DNA of 64,000 nt from Hydractinia symbiolongicarpus (GCF_029227915.1 NC_079876.1:36127828-36191827); one strand, 5' to 3'. Positions 35,667 through 45,639 are shown, counted from the first letter of the stretch. The notes: a model not told the origin generated them from the sequence alone. Numbers and translations: made by a program.

Positions 35667-35748
35667 GCTGCGATGGCCGAGTGGTTAAGGCGTTTGACTA
35701 GAAATCAAATGGGATCTTCCCGCGTAGGTTCGAATCCTACTCGCAGCG
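35667..35748 (+). tRNA. tRNA-Ser(AGA)
   Basis: U31, consensus. Confidence 0.95.
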
Positions 35749-35845
35749 GACGCAAAAAGGTGTTTTTGACACGAACAGAAAGACAGAGCTAGTTCAAATT
35801 GTCAGAAAAAGCATGACATCTAAATTACTTAGTGGTGCGAATGTG

Positions 35846-35917
35846 TCCCGCATGGTCTAGTGGTTAGGATTTCTGGTTTTCACCCAGGCGGCCCGGGTTT
35901 GATTCCCGGTGCGGGAA
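35846..35917 (+). tRNA. tRNA-Glu(UUC), C56 lost
   Basis: U32; C56T in the T-loop and box B core. Confidence 0.8.
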
Positions 35918-35993
35918 GTGTACATTTTTTAAGTTAAGTTGCTCTCTCACGCGTTGATGTTATATACCCTGTGCGTGGATTCCGTCCTTGGCT

Positions 35994-36065
35994 GGGGATA
36001 TAGCTCAGTGGTAGAGCATTCGACTGCAGATCAAGAGGTCCCTGGTTCAAACCCGGGTGTCCCCT
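35994..36065 (+). tRNA. tRNA-Cys(GCA)
   Basis: U32; G41A, a C29/A41 mismatch, shared with U51 and U52. Confidence 0.87.
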
Positions 36066-36138
36066 ACTAGTTGGCTTTTTGTCCTTTCGGCACCTGAGTG
36101 GTGAGCTGGTGAATTATTCTGGTTACCCAGCAATTTCT

Positions 36139-36220
36139 GCTGCGATGGCCGAGTGGTTAAGGCGTTAGACTTGAAATCTAATGGGATCTTCCCGCGTAGG
36201 TTCGAACCCTACTCGCAGCG
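36139..36220 (+). tRNA. tRNA-Ser(UGA)
   Basis: U32, consensus. Confidence 0.95.
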
Positions 36221-36300
36221 AATCTACAAACATTCTTTTTGATCTGGTCAAGTGTCTATCACAACGTACAGACCTTTGCCATGTGATAGAATTGATCATG

Positions 36301-36305
36301 GCCGA

Positions 36306-36356
<51 letters not shown>

Positions 36357-36373
36357 AATCCCGGGTCTCGGCA
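36301..36373 (+). tRNA. tRNA-Phe(GAA)
   Basis: U32, consensus. Confidence 0.95.
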
Positions 36374-36493
36374 TTTTATCACTGCCCAGCAGGGCGGTTT
36401 GAGGTGGTGAATGCAAGCAGCCGTAGCACTTTTCTTTAGCTATGTTTTTTTATTTATTTTCCTTCCTTTCTTTCAGGTGTAGGTAAAACACGA

Positions 36494-36564
36494 TGCATTG
36501 GCGGGGAATCGAACCCCGGTCTCCCGCGTGGCAGGCGAGAATTCTACCACTGAACCACCAATGC
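36494..36564 (-). tRNA. tRNA-Gly(GCC)
   Basis: U32, consensus; same 17-bp spacer loss as U19. Confidence 0.95.
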
Positions 36565-36680
36565 GTTACTACTCATTTCCAAAATTTCCGAGTGACAGTG
36601 TATCACGTCCCGGTGTGTTAGTAGCCTTAACGGCATTTCAGACGTGTGATATTGAGATTTTCAAAATCTCCCAACAGGCA

Positions 36681-36753
36681 GGCGCTGTGGCTTAGCGGTT
36701 AAAGCGCCTGTCTAGTAAACAGGAGATCCCCGGTTCAAATCCGGGCAGTGCCT
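36681..36753 (+). tRNA. tRNA-Thr(AGU)
   Basis: U32, consensus. Confidence 0.95.
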
Positions 36754-36811
36754 TTAGCAGTAATGTTGTGCTTTCTGGTCGGCCTTGTGGCAATGGCCAG
36801 CGGTTTGTCAG

Positions 36812-36893
36812 GCTGCGATGGCCGAGTGGTTAAGGCGTTTGACTAGAAATCAAATGGGATCTTCCCGCGTAGGTTCGAATCCTACTCGCAGCG
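36812..36893 (+). tRNA. tRNA-Ser(AGA)
   Basis: U32, consensus. Confidence 0.95.
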
Positions 36894-36990
36894 GACGCAA
36901 AAAGGTGTTTTTGACACGAACAGAAAGACAGAGCTAGTTCAAATTGTCAGAAAAAGCATGACATCTAAATTACTTAGTGGTGCGAATGTG

Positions 36991-37062
36991 TCCCGCATGG
37001 TCTAGTGGTTAGGATTTCTGGTTTTCACCCAGGCGGCCCGGGTTCGATTCCCGGTGTGGGAA
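36991..37062 (+). tRNA. tRNA-Glu(UUC)
   Basis: U33; C68T, a G5/U68 wobble. Confidence 0.9.
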
Positions 37063-37138
37063 GTGTACATTTTTTAAGTTAAGTTGCTCTCTCACGCGTT
37101 GATGTTATATACCCTGTGCGTGGATTCCGTCCTTGGCT

Positions 37139-37210
37139 GGGGATATAGCTCAGTGGTAGAGCATTCGACTGCAGATCGAGAGGTCTCTGGTTCAAACCCG
37201 GGTGTCCCCT
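37139..37210 (+). tRNA. tRNA-Cys(GCA)
   Basis: U33; C49T as in U20. Confidence 0.91.
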
Positions 37211-37284
37211 ACTAGTTGGCTTTTTGTCCTCTTCGGCACCTGAGTGGTGAGCTGGTGAATTATTCTGGTTACCCAGCAATTTCT

Positions 37285-37366
37285 GCTGCGATGGCCGAGT
37301 GGTTAAGGCGTTAGACTTGAAATCTAATGGGATCTTCCCGCGTAGGTTCGAACCCTACTCGCAGCG
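37285..37366 (+). tRNA. tRNA-Ser(UGA)
   Basis: U33, consensus. Confidence 0.95.
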
Positions 37367-37446
37367 AATCTACAAACATTCTTTTTGATCTGGTCAAGTG
37401 TCTATCACAACGTACAGACCTTTGCCATGTGATAGAATTGATCATG

Positions 37447-37460
37447 GCCGAGATGGCTCT

Positions 37461-37502
<42 letters not shown>

Positions 37503-37519
37503 AATCCCGGGTCTCGGCA
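37447..37519 (+). tRNA. tRNA-Phe(GAA), core changed
   Basis: U33; A9G and A14T as in U20, without C49T. Confidence 0.82.
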
Positions 37520-37656
37520 TTTTATCACTGCCCAGCAGGGCGGTTTGAGGTGGTGAATGCAAGCAGCCGTAGCACTTTTCTTCAGCTATGTTTTTTTATT
37601 TATTTTCCTTCCTTTCTTTTTTACGGAGGGTATTTTCAGGTGTAGGTAAAACACGA

Positions 37657-37727
37657 TGCATTGGCGGGGAATCGAACTCCGGTCTCCCGCGTGGCAGGCG
37701 AGAATTCTACCACTGAACCACCAATGC
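37657..37727 (-). tRNA. tRNA-Gly(GCC)
   Basis: U33; G52A as in U20. Confidence 0.86.
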
Positions 37728-37843
37728 GTTACTACTCATTTCCAAAATTTCCGAGTGACAGTGTATCACGTCCCGGTGTGTTAGTAGCCTTAACGGCATT
37801 TCAGACGTGTGATATTGAGATTTTCAAAATCTCCCAACAGGCA

Positions 37844-37916
37844 GGCGCTGTGGCTTAGCGGTTAAAGCGCCTGTCTAGTAAACAGGAGATCCCCGGTTCA
37901 AATCCGGGCAGTGCCT
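37844..37916 (+). tRNA. tRNA-Thr(AGU)
   Basis: U33, consensus. Confidence 0.95.
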
Positions 37917-37974
37917 TTAGCAGTAATGTTGTGCTTTCTGGTCGGCCTTGTGGCAATGGCCAGCGGTTTGTCAG

Positions 37975-38056
37975 GCTGCGATGGCCGAGTGGTTAAGGCG
38001 TTTGACTAGAAATCAAATGGGATCTTCCCGCGTAGGTTCGAATCCTACTCGCAGCG
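37975..38056 (+). tRNA. tRNA-Ser(AGA)
   Basis: U33, consensus. Confidence 0.95.
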
Positions 38057-38153
38057 GACGCAAAAAGGTGTTTTTGACACGAACAGAAAGACAGAGCTAG
38101 TTCAAATTGTCAGAAAAAGCATGACATCTAAATTACTTAGTGGTGCAAATGTG

Positions 38154-38225
38154 TCCCGCATGGTCTAGTGGTTAGGATTTCTGGTTTTCACCCAGGCGGC
38201 CCGGGTTCGATTCCCGGTGCGGGAA
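38154..38225 (+). tRNA. tRNA-Glu(UUC)
   Basis: U34, consensus. Confidence 0.95.
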
Positions 38226-38301
38226 GTGTACATTTTTTAAGTTAAGTTGCTCTTTCATGCGTTGATGTTATATACCCTGTGCGTGGATTCCGTCCTTGGC
38301 T

Positions 38302-38373
38302 GGGGATATAGCTCAGTGGTAGAGCTTTCGACTGCAGATCGAGAGGTCCCTGGTTCAAACCCGGGTGTCCCCT
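38302..38373 (+). tRNA. tRNA-Cys(GCA)
   Basis: U34; A26T as in U21. Confidence 0.91.
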
Positions 38374-38447
38374 ACTAGTTGGCTTTTTGTCCTCTTCGGC
38401 ACCTGAGTGGTGAGCTGGTGAATTGTTCTGGTTACCCAGCAATTTCT

Positions 38448-38529
38448 GCTGCGATGGCCGAGTGGTTAAGGCGTTAGACTTGAAATCTAATGGGATCTTC
38501 CCGCGTAGGTTCGAACCCTACTCGCAGCG
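38448..38529 (+). tRNA. tRNA-Ser(UGA)
   Basis: U34, consensus. Confidence 0.95.
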
Positions 38530-38609
38530 AATCTACAAACATTCTTTTTGATCTGGTCAAGTGTCTATCACAACGTACAGACCTTTGCCATGTGATAGAA
38601 TTGATCATG

Positions 38610-38629
38610 GCCGAGATAGCTCAGTTGGA

Positions 38630-38665
<36 letters not shown>

Positions 38666-38682
38666 AATACCGGGTCTCGGCA
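38610..38682 (+). tRNA. tRNA-Phe(GAA)
   Basis: U34; G20A as in U21, plus C60A in the T-loop. Confidence 0.88.
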
Positions 38683-38819
38683 TTTTATCACTGCCCAGCA
38701 GGGCGGTTTGAGGTGGTGAATGCAAGCAGCCGTAGCACTTTTCTTCAGCTATGTTTTTTTATTTATTTTCCTTCCTTTCTTCTTTACGGAGGGTACTTTC
38801 AGGTGTAGGTAAAACACGA

Positions 38820-38890
38820 TGCATTGGCGGGGAATCGAACCCCGGTCTCCCGCGTGGCAGGCGAGAATTCTACCACTGAACCACCAATGC
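38820..38890 (-). tRNA. tRNA-Gly(GCC)
   Basis: U34, consensus. Confidence 0.95.
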
Positions 38891-39006
38891 GTTACTACTC
38901 ATTTCCAAAATTTCCGAGTGACAGTGTATCACGTCCCGGTGTGTTAGTAGCCTTAACGGCATTTCAGACGTGTGATATTGAGATTTTCAAAATCTCCCAA
39001 CAGGCA

Positions 39007-39079
39007 GGCGCTGTGGCTTAGCGGTTAAAGCGCCTGTCTAGTAAACAGGAGATCCCCGGTTCAAATCCGGGCAGTGCCT
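39007..39079 (+). tRNA. tRNA-Thr(AGU)
   Basis: U34, consensus. Confidence 0.95.
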
Positions 39080-39137
39080 TTAGCAGTAATGTTGTGCTTT
39101 CTGGTCGGCCTTGTGGCAATGGCCAGCGGTTTGTCAG

Positions 39138-39219
39138 GCTGCGATGGCCGAGTGGTTAAGGCGTTTGACTAGAAATCAAATGGGATCTTCCCGCGTAGGT
39201 TCGAATCCTACTCGCAGCG
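39138..39219 (+). tRNA. tRNA-Ser(AGA)
   Basis: U34, consensus. Confidence 0.95.
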
Positions 39220-39316
39220 GACGCAAAAAGGTGTTTTTGACACGAACAGAAAGACAGAGCTAGTTCAAATTGTCAGAAAAAGCATGACATCTAAATTACT
39301 TAGTGGTGCGAATGTG

Positions 39317-39388
39317 TCCCGCATGGTCTAGTGGTTAGGATTTCTGGTTTTCACCCAGGCGGCCCGGGTTCGATTCCCGGTGCGGGAA
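39317..39388 (+). tRNA. tRNA-Glu(UUC)
   Basis: U35, consensus. Confidence 0.95.
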
Positions 39389-39464
39389 GTGTACATTTTT
39401 TAAGTTAAGTTGCTCTCTCACGCGTTGATGTTATATACCCTGTTCGTGGATTCCGTCCTTGGCT

Positions 39465-39536
39465 GGGGATATAGCTCAGTGGTAGAGCATTCGACTGCAG
39501 ATCGAGAGGTCCCTGGTTCAAACCCGGGTGTCCCCT
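39465..39536 (+). tRNA. tRNA-Cys(GCA)
   Basis: U35, consensus. Confidence 0.95.
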
Positions 39537-39610
39537 ACTAGTTGGCTTTTTGTCCTCTTCGGCACCTGAGTGGTGAGCTGGTGAATTATTCTGGTTACCC
39601 AGCAATTTCT

Positions 39611-39692
39611 GCTGCGATGGCCGAGTGGTTAAGGCGTTAGACTTGAAATCTAATGGGATCTTCCCGCGTAGGTTCGAACCCTACTCGCAGCG
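39611..39692 (+). tRNA. tRNA-Ser(UGA)
   Basis: U35, consensus. Confidence 0.95.
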
Positions 39693-39772
39693 AATCTACA
39701 AACATTCTTTTTGATCTGGTCAAGTGTCTATCACAACGTACAGACCTTTGCCATGTGATAGAATTGATCATG

Positions 39773-39777
39773 GCCGA

Positions 39778-39828
<51 letters not shown>

Positions 39829-39845
39829 AATCCCGGGTCTCGGCA
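39773..39845 (+). tRNA. tRNA-Phe(GAA)
   Basis: U35, consensus. Confidence 0.95.
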
Positions 39846-39982
39846 TTTTATCACTGCCCAGCAGGGCGGTTTGAGGTGGTGAATGCAAGCAGCCGTAGCA
39901 CTTTTCTTCAGCTATGTTTTTTTATTTATTTTCCTTCCTTTCTTTTTTACGGAGGGTATTTTCAGGTGTAGGTAAAACACGA

Positions 39983-40053
39983 TGCATTGGCGGGGAATCG
40001 AACCCCGGTCTCCCGCGTGGCAGGCGAGAATTCTACCACTGAACCACCAATGC
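39983..40053 (-). tRNA. tRNA-Gly(GCC)
   Basis: U35, consensus. Confidence 0.95.
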
Positions 40054-40169
40054 GTTACTACTCATTTCCAAAATTTCCGAGTGACAGTGTATCACGTCCC
40101 GGTGTGTTAGTAGCCTTAACGGCATTTCAGACGTGTGATATTGAGATTTTCAAAATCTCCCAACAGGCA

Positions 40170-40242
40170 GGCGCTGTGGCTTAGCGGTTAAAGCGCCCGT
40201 CTAGTAAACAGGAGATCCCCGGTTCAAATCCGGGCAGTGCCT
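40170..40242 (+). tRNA. tRNA-Thr(AGU)
   Basis: U35; T29C, a C29/A41 mismatch, shared with U38. Confidence 0.87.
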
Positions 40243-40300
40243 TTAGCAGTAATGTTGTGCTTTCTGGTCGGCCTTGTGGCAATGGCCAGCGGTTTGTCAG

Positions 40301-40382
40301 GCTGCGATGGCCGAGTGGTTAAGGCGTTTGACTAGAAATCAAATGGGATCTTCCGGCGTAGGTTCGAATCCTACTCGCAGCG
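40301..40382 (+). tRNA. tRNA-Ser(AGA)
   Basis: U35; variable-arm C to G as in U23. Confidence 0.88.
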
Positions 40383-40479
40383 GACGCAAAAAGGTGTTTT
40401 TGACACGAACAGAAAGACAGAGCTAGTTCAAATTGTCAGAAAAAGCATGACATCTAAATTACTTAGTGGTGCGAATGTG

Positions 40480-40551
40480 TCCCGCATGGTCTAGTGGTTA
40501 GGATTTCTGGTTTTCACCCAGGCGGCCCGGGTTCGATTCCCGGTGCGGGAA
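40480..40551 (+). tRNA. tRNA-Glu(UUC)
   Basis: U36, consensus. Confidence 0.95.
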
Positions 40552-40627
40552 GTGTACATTTTTTAAGTTAAGTTGCTCTCTCACGCGTTGATGTTATATA
40601 CCCTGTGCGTGGATTCCGTCCTTGGCT

Positions 40628-40699
40628 GGGGATATAGCTCAGTGGTAGAGCATTCGACTGCAGATCGAGAGGTCCCTGGTTCAAACCCGGGTGTCCCCT
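40628..40699 (+). tRNA. tRNA-Cys(GCA)
   Basis: U36, consensus. Confidence 0.95.
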
Positions 40700-40773
40700 A
40701 CTAGTTGGCTTTTTGTCCTCTTCGGCACCTGAGTGGTGAGCTGGTGAATTATTCTGGTTACCCAGCAATTTCT

Positions 40774-40855
40774 GCTGCGATGGCCGAGTGGTTAAGGCGT
40801 TAGACTTGAAATCTAATGGGATCTTCCCGCGTAGGTTCGAACCCTACTCGCAGCG
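40774..40855 (+). tRNA. tRNA-Ser(UGA)
   Basis: U36, consensus. Confidence 0.95.
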
Positions 40856-40935
40856 AATCTACAAACATTCTTTTTGATCTGGTCAAGTGTCTATCACAAC
40901 GTACAGACTTTTGCCATGTGATAGAATTGATCATG

Positions 40936-40940
40936 GCCGA

Positions 40941-40991
<51 letters not shown>

Positions 40992-41008
40992 AATCCCGGG
41001 TCTCGGCA
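40936..41008 (+). tRNA. tRNA-Phe(GAA)
   Basis: U36, consensus. Confidence 0.95.
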
Positions 41009-41145
41009 TTTTATCACTGCCCAGCAGGGCGGTTTGAGGTGGTGAATGCAAGCAGCCGTAGCACTTTTCTTCAGCTATGTTTTTTTATTTATTTTCCTTC
41101 CTTTCTTTTTTACGGAGGGTATTTTCAGGTGTAGGTAAAACACGA

Positions 41146-41216
41146 TGCATTGGCGGGGAATCGAACCCCGGTCTCCCGCGTGGCAGGCGAGAATTCTACC
41201 ACTGAACCACCAATGC
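41146..41216 (-). tRNA. tRNA-Gly(GCC)
   Basis: U36, consensus. Confidence 0.95.
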
Positions 41217-41332
41217 GTTACTACTCATTTCCAAAATTTCCGAGTGACAGTGTATCACGTCCCGGTGTGTTAGTAGCCTTAACGGCATTTCAGACGTGTG
41301 ATATTGAGATTTTCAAAATCTCCCAACAGGCA

Positions 41333-41405
41333 GGCGCTGTGGCTTAGCGGTTAAAGCGCCTGTCTAGTAAACAGGAGATCCCCGGTTCAAATCCGGGCAG
41401 TGCCT
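41333..41405 (+). tRNA. tRNA-Thr(AGU)
   Basis: U36, consensus. Confidence 0.95.
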
Positions 41406-41463
41406 TTAGCAGTAATGTTGTGCTTTCTGGTCGGCCTTGTGGCAATGGCCAGCGGTTTGTCAG

Positions 41464-41545
41464 GCTGCGATGGCCGAGTGGTTAAGGCGTTTGACTAGAA
41501 ATCAAATGGGATCTTCCCGCGTAGGTTCGAATCTTACTCGCAGCG
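41464..41545 (+). tRNA. tRNA-Ser(AGA)
   Basis: U36; C62T, a G52/U62 wobble, shared with U39. Confidence 0.9.
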
Positions 41546-41642
41546 GACGCAAAAAGGTGTTTTTGACACGAACAGAAAGACAGAGCTAGTTCAAATTGTC
41601 AGAAAAAGCATGACATCTAAATTACTTAGTGGTGCGAATGTG

Positions 41643-41714
41643 TCCCGCATGGTCTAGTGGTTAGGATTTCTGGTTTTCACCAAGGCGGCCCGGGTTCGAT
41701 TCCCGGTGCGGGAA
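41643..41714 (+). tRNA. tRNA-Glu(UUC)
   Basis: U37; C40A, a G30/A40 mismatch, shared with U40. Confidence 0.86.
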
Positions 41715-41790
41715 GTGTACATTTTTTAAGTTAAGTTGCTCTCTCACGCGTTGATGTTATATACCCTGTGCGTGGATTCCGTCCTTGGCT

Positions 41791-41862
41791 GGGGATATAG
41801 CTCAGTGGTAGAGCATTCGACTGCAGATCGAGAGGTCCCTGGTTCAAACCCGGGTGTCCCCT
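41791..41862 (+). tRNA. tRNA-Cys(GCA)
   Basis: U37, consensus. Confidence 0.95.
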
Positions 41863-41936
41863 ACTAGTTGGCTTTTTGTCCTCTTCGGCACCTGAGTGGT
41901 GAGCTGGTGAATTATTCTGGTTACCCAGCAATTTCT

Positions 41937-42018
41937 GCTGCGATGGCCGAGTGGTTAAGGCGTTAGACTTGAAATCTAATGGGATCTTCCCGCGTAGGTT
42001 CGAACCCTACTCGCAGCG
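41937..42018 (+). tRNA. tRNA-Ser(UGA)
   Basis: U37, consensus. Confidence 0.95.
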
Positions 42019-42098
42019 AATCTACAAACATTCTTTTTGATCTGGTCAAGTGTCTATCACAACGTACAGACCTTTGCCATGTGATAGAATTGATCATG

Positions 42099-42118
42099 GC
42101 CGAGATAGCTCAGTTGGA

Positions 42119-42154
<36 letters not shown>

Positions 42155-42171
42155 AATCCCGGGTCTCGGCA
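42099..42171 (+). tRNA. tRNA-Phe(GAA)
   Basis: U37; G20A as in U21 and U34. Confidence 0.92.
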
Positions 42172-42308
42172 TTTTATCACTGCCCAGCAGGGCGGTTTGA
42201 GGTGGTGAATGCAAGCAGCCGTAGCACTTTTCTTCAGCTATGTTTTTTTATTTATTTTCCTTCCTTTCTTCTTTACGGAGGGTACTTTCAGGTGTAGGTA
42301 AAACACGA

Positions 42309-42379
42309 TGCATTGGCGGGGAATCGAACCCCGGTCTCCCGCGTGGCAGGCGAGAATTCTACCACTGAACCACCAATGC
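42309..42379 (-). tRNA. tRNA-Gly(GCC)
   Basis: U37, consensus. Confidence 0.95.
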
Positions 42380-42495
42380 GTTACTACTCATTTCCAAAAT
42401 TTCCGAGTGACAGTGTATCACGTCCCGGTGTGTTAGTAGCCTTAACGGCATTTCAGACGTGTGATATTGAGATTTTCAAAATCTCCCAACAGGCA

Positions 42496-42568
42496 GGCGC
42501 TGTGGCTTAGCGGTTAAAGCGCCTGTCTAGTAAACAGGAGATCCCCGGTTCAAATCCGGGCAGTGCCT
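42496..42568 (+). tRNA. tRNA-Thr(AGU)
   Basis: U37, consensus. Confidence 0.95.
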
Positions 42569-42626
42569 TTAGCAGTAATGTTGTGCTTTCTGGTCGGCCT
42601 TGTGGCAATGGCCAGCGGTTTGTCAG

Positions 42627-42708
42627 GCTGCGATGGCCGAGTGGTTAAGGCGTTTGACTAGAAATCAAATGGGATCTTTCCGCGTAGGTTCGAATCCTAC
42701 TCGCAGCG
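42627..42708 (+). tRNA. tRNA-Ser(AGA)
   Basis: U37; one C to T in the variable arm. Confidence 0.9.
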
Positions 42709-42805
42709 GACGCAAAAAGGTGTTTTTGACACGAACAGAAAGACAGAGCTAGTTCAAATTGTCAGAAAAAGCATGACATCTAAATTACTTAGTGGTGCGA
42801 ATGTG

Positions 42806-42877
42806 TCCCGCATGGTCTAGTGGTTAGGATTTCTGGTTTTCACCCAGGCGGCCCGGGTTCGATTCCCGGTGCGGGAA
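42806..42877 (+). tRNA. tRNA-Glu(UUC)
   Basis: U38, consensus. Confidence 0.95.
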
Positions 42878-42953
42878 GTGTACATTTTTTAAGTTAAGTT
42901 GCTCTCTCACGCGTTGATGTTATATACCCTGTTCGTGGATTCCGTCCTTGGCT

Positions 42954-43025
42954 GGGGATATAGCTCAGTGGTAGAGCATTCGACTGCAGATCGAGAGGTC
43001 CCTGGTTCAAACCCGGGTGTCCCCT
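42954..43025 (+). tRNA. tRNA-Cys(GCA)
   Basis: U38, consensus. Confidence 0.95.
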
Positions 43026-43099
43026 ACTAGTTGGCTTTTTGTCCTCTTCGGCACCTGAGTGGTGAGCTGGTGAATTATTCTGGTTACCCAGCAATTTCT

Positions 43100-43181
43100 G
43101 CTGCGATGGCCGAGTGGTTAAGGCGTTAGACTTGAAATCTAATGGGATCTTCCCGCGTAGGTTCGAACCCTACTCGCAGCG
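43100..43181 (+). tRNA. tRNA-Ser(UGA)
   Basis: U38, consensus. Confidence 0.95.
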
Positions 43182-43261
43182 AATCTACAAACATTCTTTT
43201 TGATCTGGTCAAGTGTCTATCACAACGTACAGACCTTTGCCATGTGATAGAATTGATCATG

Positions 43262-43334
43262 GCCGAGATAGCTCAGTTGGGAGAGCGTGAGACTGAAGAT
43301 CTGAAGGTCCCTGGTTCAATCCCGAGTCTCGGCA
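43262..43334 (+). tRNA. tRNA-Phe(GAA), two mismatches
   Basis: U38; C28G (G28/G42) and G64A (C50/A64). Confidence 0.8.
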
Positions 43335-43471
43335 TTTTATCACTGCCCAGCAGGGCGGTTTGAGGTGGTGAATGCAAGCAGCCGTAGCACTTTTCTTCAG
43401 CTATGTTTTTTTATTTATTTTCCTTCCTTTCTTTTTTACGGAGGGTATTTTCAGGTGTAGGTAAAACACGA

Positions 43472-43542
43472 TGCATTGGCGGGGAATCGAACCCCGGTCT
43501 CCCGCGTGGCAGGCGAGAATTCTACCACTGAACCACCAATGC
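43472..43542 (-). tRNA. tRNA-Gly(GCC)
   Basis: U38, consensus. Confidence 0.95.
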
Positions 43543-43658
43543 GTTACTACTCATTTCCAAAATTTCCGAATGACAGTGTATCACGTCCCGGTGTGTTAGT
43601 AGCCTTAACGGCATTTCAGACGTGTGATATTGAGATTTTCAAAATCTCCCAACAGGCA

Positions 43659-43731
43659 GGCGCTGTGGCTTAGCGGTTAAAGCGCCCGTCTAGTAAACAG
43701 GAGATCCCCGGTTCAAATCCGGGCAGTGCCT
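43659..43731 (+). tRNA. tRNA-Thr(AGU)
   Basis: U38; T29C as in U35. Confidence 0.87.
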
Positions 43732-43789
43732 TTAGCAGTAATGTTGTGCTTTCTGGTCGGCCCTGTGGCAATGGCCAGCGGTTTGTCAG

Positions 43790-43871
43790 GCTGCGATGGC
43801 CGAGTGGTTAAGGCGTTTGACTAGAAATCAAATGGGATCTTCCCGCGTAGGTTCGAATCCTACTCGCAGCG
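43790..43871 (+). tRNA. tRNA-Ser(AGA)
   Basis: U38, consensus. Confidence 0.95.
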
Positions 43872-43968
43872 GACGCAAAAAGGTGTTTTTGACACGAACA
43901 GAAAGACAGAGCTAGTTCAAATTGTCAGAAAAAGCATGACATCTAAATTACTTAGTGGTGCGAATGTG

Positions 43969-44040
43969 TCCCGCATGGTCTAGTGGTTAGGATTTCTGGT
44001 TTTCACCCAGGCGGCCCGGGTTCGATTCCCGGTGCGGGAA
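43969..44040 (+). tRNA. tRNA-Glu(UUC)
   Basis: U39, consensus. Confidence 0.95.
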
Positions 44041-44116
44041 GTGTACATTTTTTAAGTTAAGTTGCTCTCTCACGCGTTGATGTTATATACCCTGTGCGTG
44101 GATTCCGTCCTTGGCT

Positions 44117-44188
44117 GGGGATATAGCTCAGTGGTAGAGCATTCGACTGCAGATCGAGAGGTCCCTGGTTCAATCCCGGGTGTCCCCT
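44117..44188 (+). tRNA. tRNA-Cys(GCA)
   Basis: U39; A59T in the T-loop. Confidence 0.91.
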
Positions 44189-44261
44189 ACTAGTTGGCTT
44201 TTTGTCCTTTCGGCACCTGAGTGGTGAGCTGGTGAATTATTCTGGTTACCCAGCAATTTCT

Positions 44262-44343
44262 GCTGCGATGGCCGAGTGGTTAAGGCGTTAGACTTGAAAT
44301 CTAATGGGATCTTCCCGCGTAGGTTCGAACCCTACTCGCAGCG
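44262..44343 (+). tRNA. tRNA-Ser(UGA)
   Basis: U39, consensus. Confidence 0.95.
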
Positions 44344-44423
44344 AATCTACAAACATTCTTTTTGATCTGGTCAAGTGTCTATCACAACGTACAGACCTTT
44401 GCCATGTGATAGAATTGATCATG

Positions 44424-44428
44424 GACGA

Positions 44429-44479
<51 letters not shown>

Positions 44480-44496
44480 AATCCCGGGTCTCGGCA
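44424..44496 (+). tRNA. tRNA-Phe(GAA)
   Basis: U39; C2A as in U23. Confidence 0.86.
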
Positions 44497-44633
44497 TTTT
44501 ATCACTGCCCAGCAGGGCGGTTTGAGGTGGTGAATGCAAACAGCCGTAGCACTTTTCTTCAGCTATGTTTTTTTATTTATTTTCCTTCCTTTCTTTTTTA
44601 CGGAGGGTATTTTCAGTTGTACGTAAAACACGA

Positions 44634-44704
44634 TGCATTGGCGGGGAATCGAACCCCGGTCTCCCGCGTGGCAGGCGAGAATTCTACCACTGAACCACCA
44701 ATGC
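44634..44704 (-). tRNA. tRNA-Gly(GCC)
   Basis: U39, consensus. Confidence 0.95.
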
Positions 44705-44820
44705 GTTACTACTCATTTCCAAAATTTCCGAGTGACAGTGTATCACGTCCCGGTGTGTTAGTAGCCTTAACGGCATTTCAGACGTGTGATATTGAGATTT
44801 TCAAAATCTCCCAACAGGCA

Positions 44821-44893
44821 GGCGCTGTGGCTTAGCGGTTAAAGCGCCTGTCTAGTAAACAGGAGATCCCCGGTTCAAATCCGGGCAGTGCTA
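44821..44893 (+). tRNA. tRNA-Thr(AGU), 3' end altered
   Basis: U39; a 3-bp loss makes the 3' end CAGTGCTA. The terminal pair becomes G1/U72 and the discriminator becomes A. The TTT after the gene is also gone. Confidence 0.78.
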
Positions 44894-44948
44894 GCAGTAA
44901 TGTTGTGCTTTCTGGTCGGCCTTGTGGCAATGGCCAGCGGTTTGTCAG

Positions 44949-45030
44949 GCTGCGATGGCCGAGTGGTTAAGGCGTTTGACTAGAAATCAAATGGGATCTT
45001 CCCGCGTAGGTTCGAATCTTACTCGCAGCG
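44949..45030 (+). tRNA. tRNA-Ser(AGA)
   Basis: U39; C62T as in U36. Confidence 0.9.
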
Positions 45031-45127
45031 GACGCAAAAAGGTGTTTTTGACACGAACAGAAAGACAGAGCTAGTTCAAATTGTCAGAAAAAGCATGACA
45101 TCTAAATTACTTAGTGGTGCGAATGTG

Positions 45128-45199
45128 TCCCGCATGGTCTAGTGGTTAGGATTTCTGGTTTTCACCAAGGCGGCCCGGGTTCGATTCCCGGTGCGGGAA
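45128..45199 (+). tRNA. tRNA-Glu(UUC)
   Basis: U40; C40A as in U37. Confidence 0.86.
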
Positions 45200-45275
45200 G
45201 TGTACATTTTTTAAGTTAAGTTGCTCTCTCACGCGTTGATGTTATATACCCTGTGCGTGGATTCCGTCCTTGGCT

Positions 45276-45347
45276 GGGGATATAGCTCAGTGGTAGAGCA
45301 TTCGACTGCAGATCGAGAGGTCCCTGGTTCAAACCCGGGTGTCCCCT
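45276..45347 (+). tRNA. tRNA-Cys(GCA)
   Basis: U40, consensus. Confidence 0.95.
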
Positions 45348-45421
45348 ACTAGTTGGCTTTTTGTCCTCTTCGGCACCTGAGTGGTGAGCTGGTGAATTAT
45401 TCTGGTTACCCCGCAATTTCT

Positions 45422-45503
45422 GCTGCGATGGCCGAGTGGTTAAGGCGTTAGACTTGAAATCTAATGGGATCTTCCCGCGTAGGTTCGAACCCTACTCGCA
45501 GCG
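45422..45503 (+). tRNA. tRNA-Ser(UGA)
   Basis: U40, consensus. Confidence 0.95.
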
Positions 45504-45583
45504 AATCTACAAACATTCTTTTTGATCTGGTCAAGTGTCTATCACAACGTACAGACCTTTGCCATGTGATAGAATTGATCATG

Positions 45584-45588
45584 GCCGA

Positions 45589-45639
<51 letters not shown>

